From NCBI GenBank assembly GCA_026193155.1, contig JAPHSI010000001.1:1-5301 (forward strand): a stretch of 5,301 bases of DNA, given 5' to 3'. Made by a program: the position numbers and the translations under genes. The notes under the pieces were generated by a model. That model was not told the DNA's origin and did not search any database. It worked only from the letters and a program-made list of their open reading frames with translations. The stretch is from Sulfurimonadaceae bacterium (GTDB lineage Bacteria > Campylobacterota > Campylobacteria > Campylobacterales > Sulfurimonadaceae). This document shows positions 5,151 through 5,301 of the stretch, in pieces. Numbering within the stretch: the stretch's first letter is position 1; each line of letters opens with the position of its first letter.

Positions 5151-5301
5151 TTACTCCCATATTTGAATTAATTTTTTAAAAACTTTATATAAACTCTCAA
5201 CTTCATGAGCTGTTGTTCTTTCATTTATAGCATGTATAGTATCATTTTTTACACCAAATTCTATAACATCTACACCAAATCCGGCAACAAATCTCGCATC
5301 A
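5151..5301 (-). CDS. dapE: Succinyl-diaminopimelate desuccinylase DapE, C-terminal end (cut by window edge)
   Basis: The last 49 codons of a gene that enters from beyond position 5301 are present, ending at TAA (5153-5151). The translation begins DARFVAGFGVDVIEFG and continues with NDTIHAINE, then a helix EVESLYKVFKKLI. This matches the end of the M20-family zinc hydrolase DapE, where an SDARF-like segment and the His of IHA/INE lie in the catalytic domain. DapE cleaves N-succinyl-LL-diaminopimelate to LL-diaminopimelate and succinate in lysine and cell-wall synthesis. The first base in the window (5301) is the third position of the preceding codon, probably Ser or Thr. Other M20 peptidases share the fold, but NDTIHAINE strongly favours DapE. 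Confidence 0.88.
   Translation of the reverse strand, partial: DARFVAGFGVDVIEFGVKNDTIHAINERTTAHEVESLYKVFKKLIQIWE

Noticed and set aside
1..5301. CRISPR array, tRNA, insertion sequence, attachment site or phage genes
   Set aside because: No spaced direct repeats, cloverleaf-like sequence, transposase or integrase was seen, and coding sequence fills almost the whole window.

Overview
The window looks like the chromosome of a sulfur- or hydrogen-metabolising member of the Campylobacterota (Sulfurimonas/Sulfurovum type). This is inferred from the low G+C, the packed one-strand operons, and a HydA small subunit with the long pre-Tat N-terminus known from Wolinella and Helicobacter. No 16S or other phylogenetic marker is present, so the genus is a guess. 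All eight recognisable genes, two of them cut by the window edges, lie on the minus strand, so the sequence is best read from right to left.

Right to centre (5301 to 1616) is a tight block of six genes: the 3' end of dapE (lysine/peptidoglycan precursor synthesis), a secreted thioredoxin-fold protein with a CGWC motif, ridA (enamine/imine deaminase), a TetR-family regulator, then the small and large subunits of a cytosolic [NiFe] hydrogenase. Junctions are a 1-bp gap, a 4-bp ATGA overlap, a 10-bp gap, a 2-bp gap and an 8-bp overlap, so the block is very probably cotranscribed. The large subunit stops exactly at the last active-site histidine, so it has no C-terminal peptide for a maturation protease to remove. 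That trait is known from H2-sensing (regulatory) hydrogenases, although a catalytic cytosolic role, such as feeding electrons to carbon fixation, is also possible.

Centre (1615 to 1491) is the only real intergenic region, 125 bp. It holds candidate promoter elements for the downstream operon and two nested inverted repeats. The inner one (TGAAT...ATTCA) resembles a TetR-family operator, and the outer one is a perfect TATTCCA/TGGAATA pair.

Left (1490 to 1) are hydA and the start of hydB, the Tat-exported, membrane-bound H2-uptake hydrogenase. The two genes overlap by one base. A cytochrome b subunit (hydC) would be expected beyond position 1.

The main idea from the window is that TetR plus a cytosolic, tail-less hydrogenase may form an H2-responsive switch for the adjacent respiratory hydrogenase operon, in place of the histidine-kinase partner used by known H2 sensors. 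This is a hypothesis from gene order and one operator-like sequence. Both small subunits also carry Asn in place of the second cysteine of the proximal-cluster CxxC motif.
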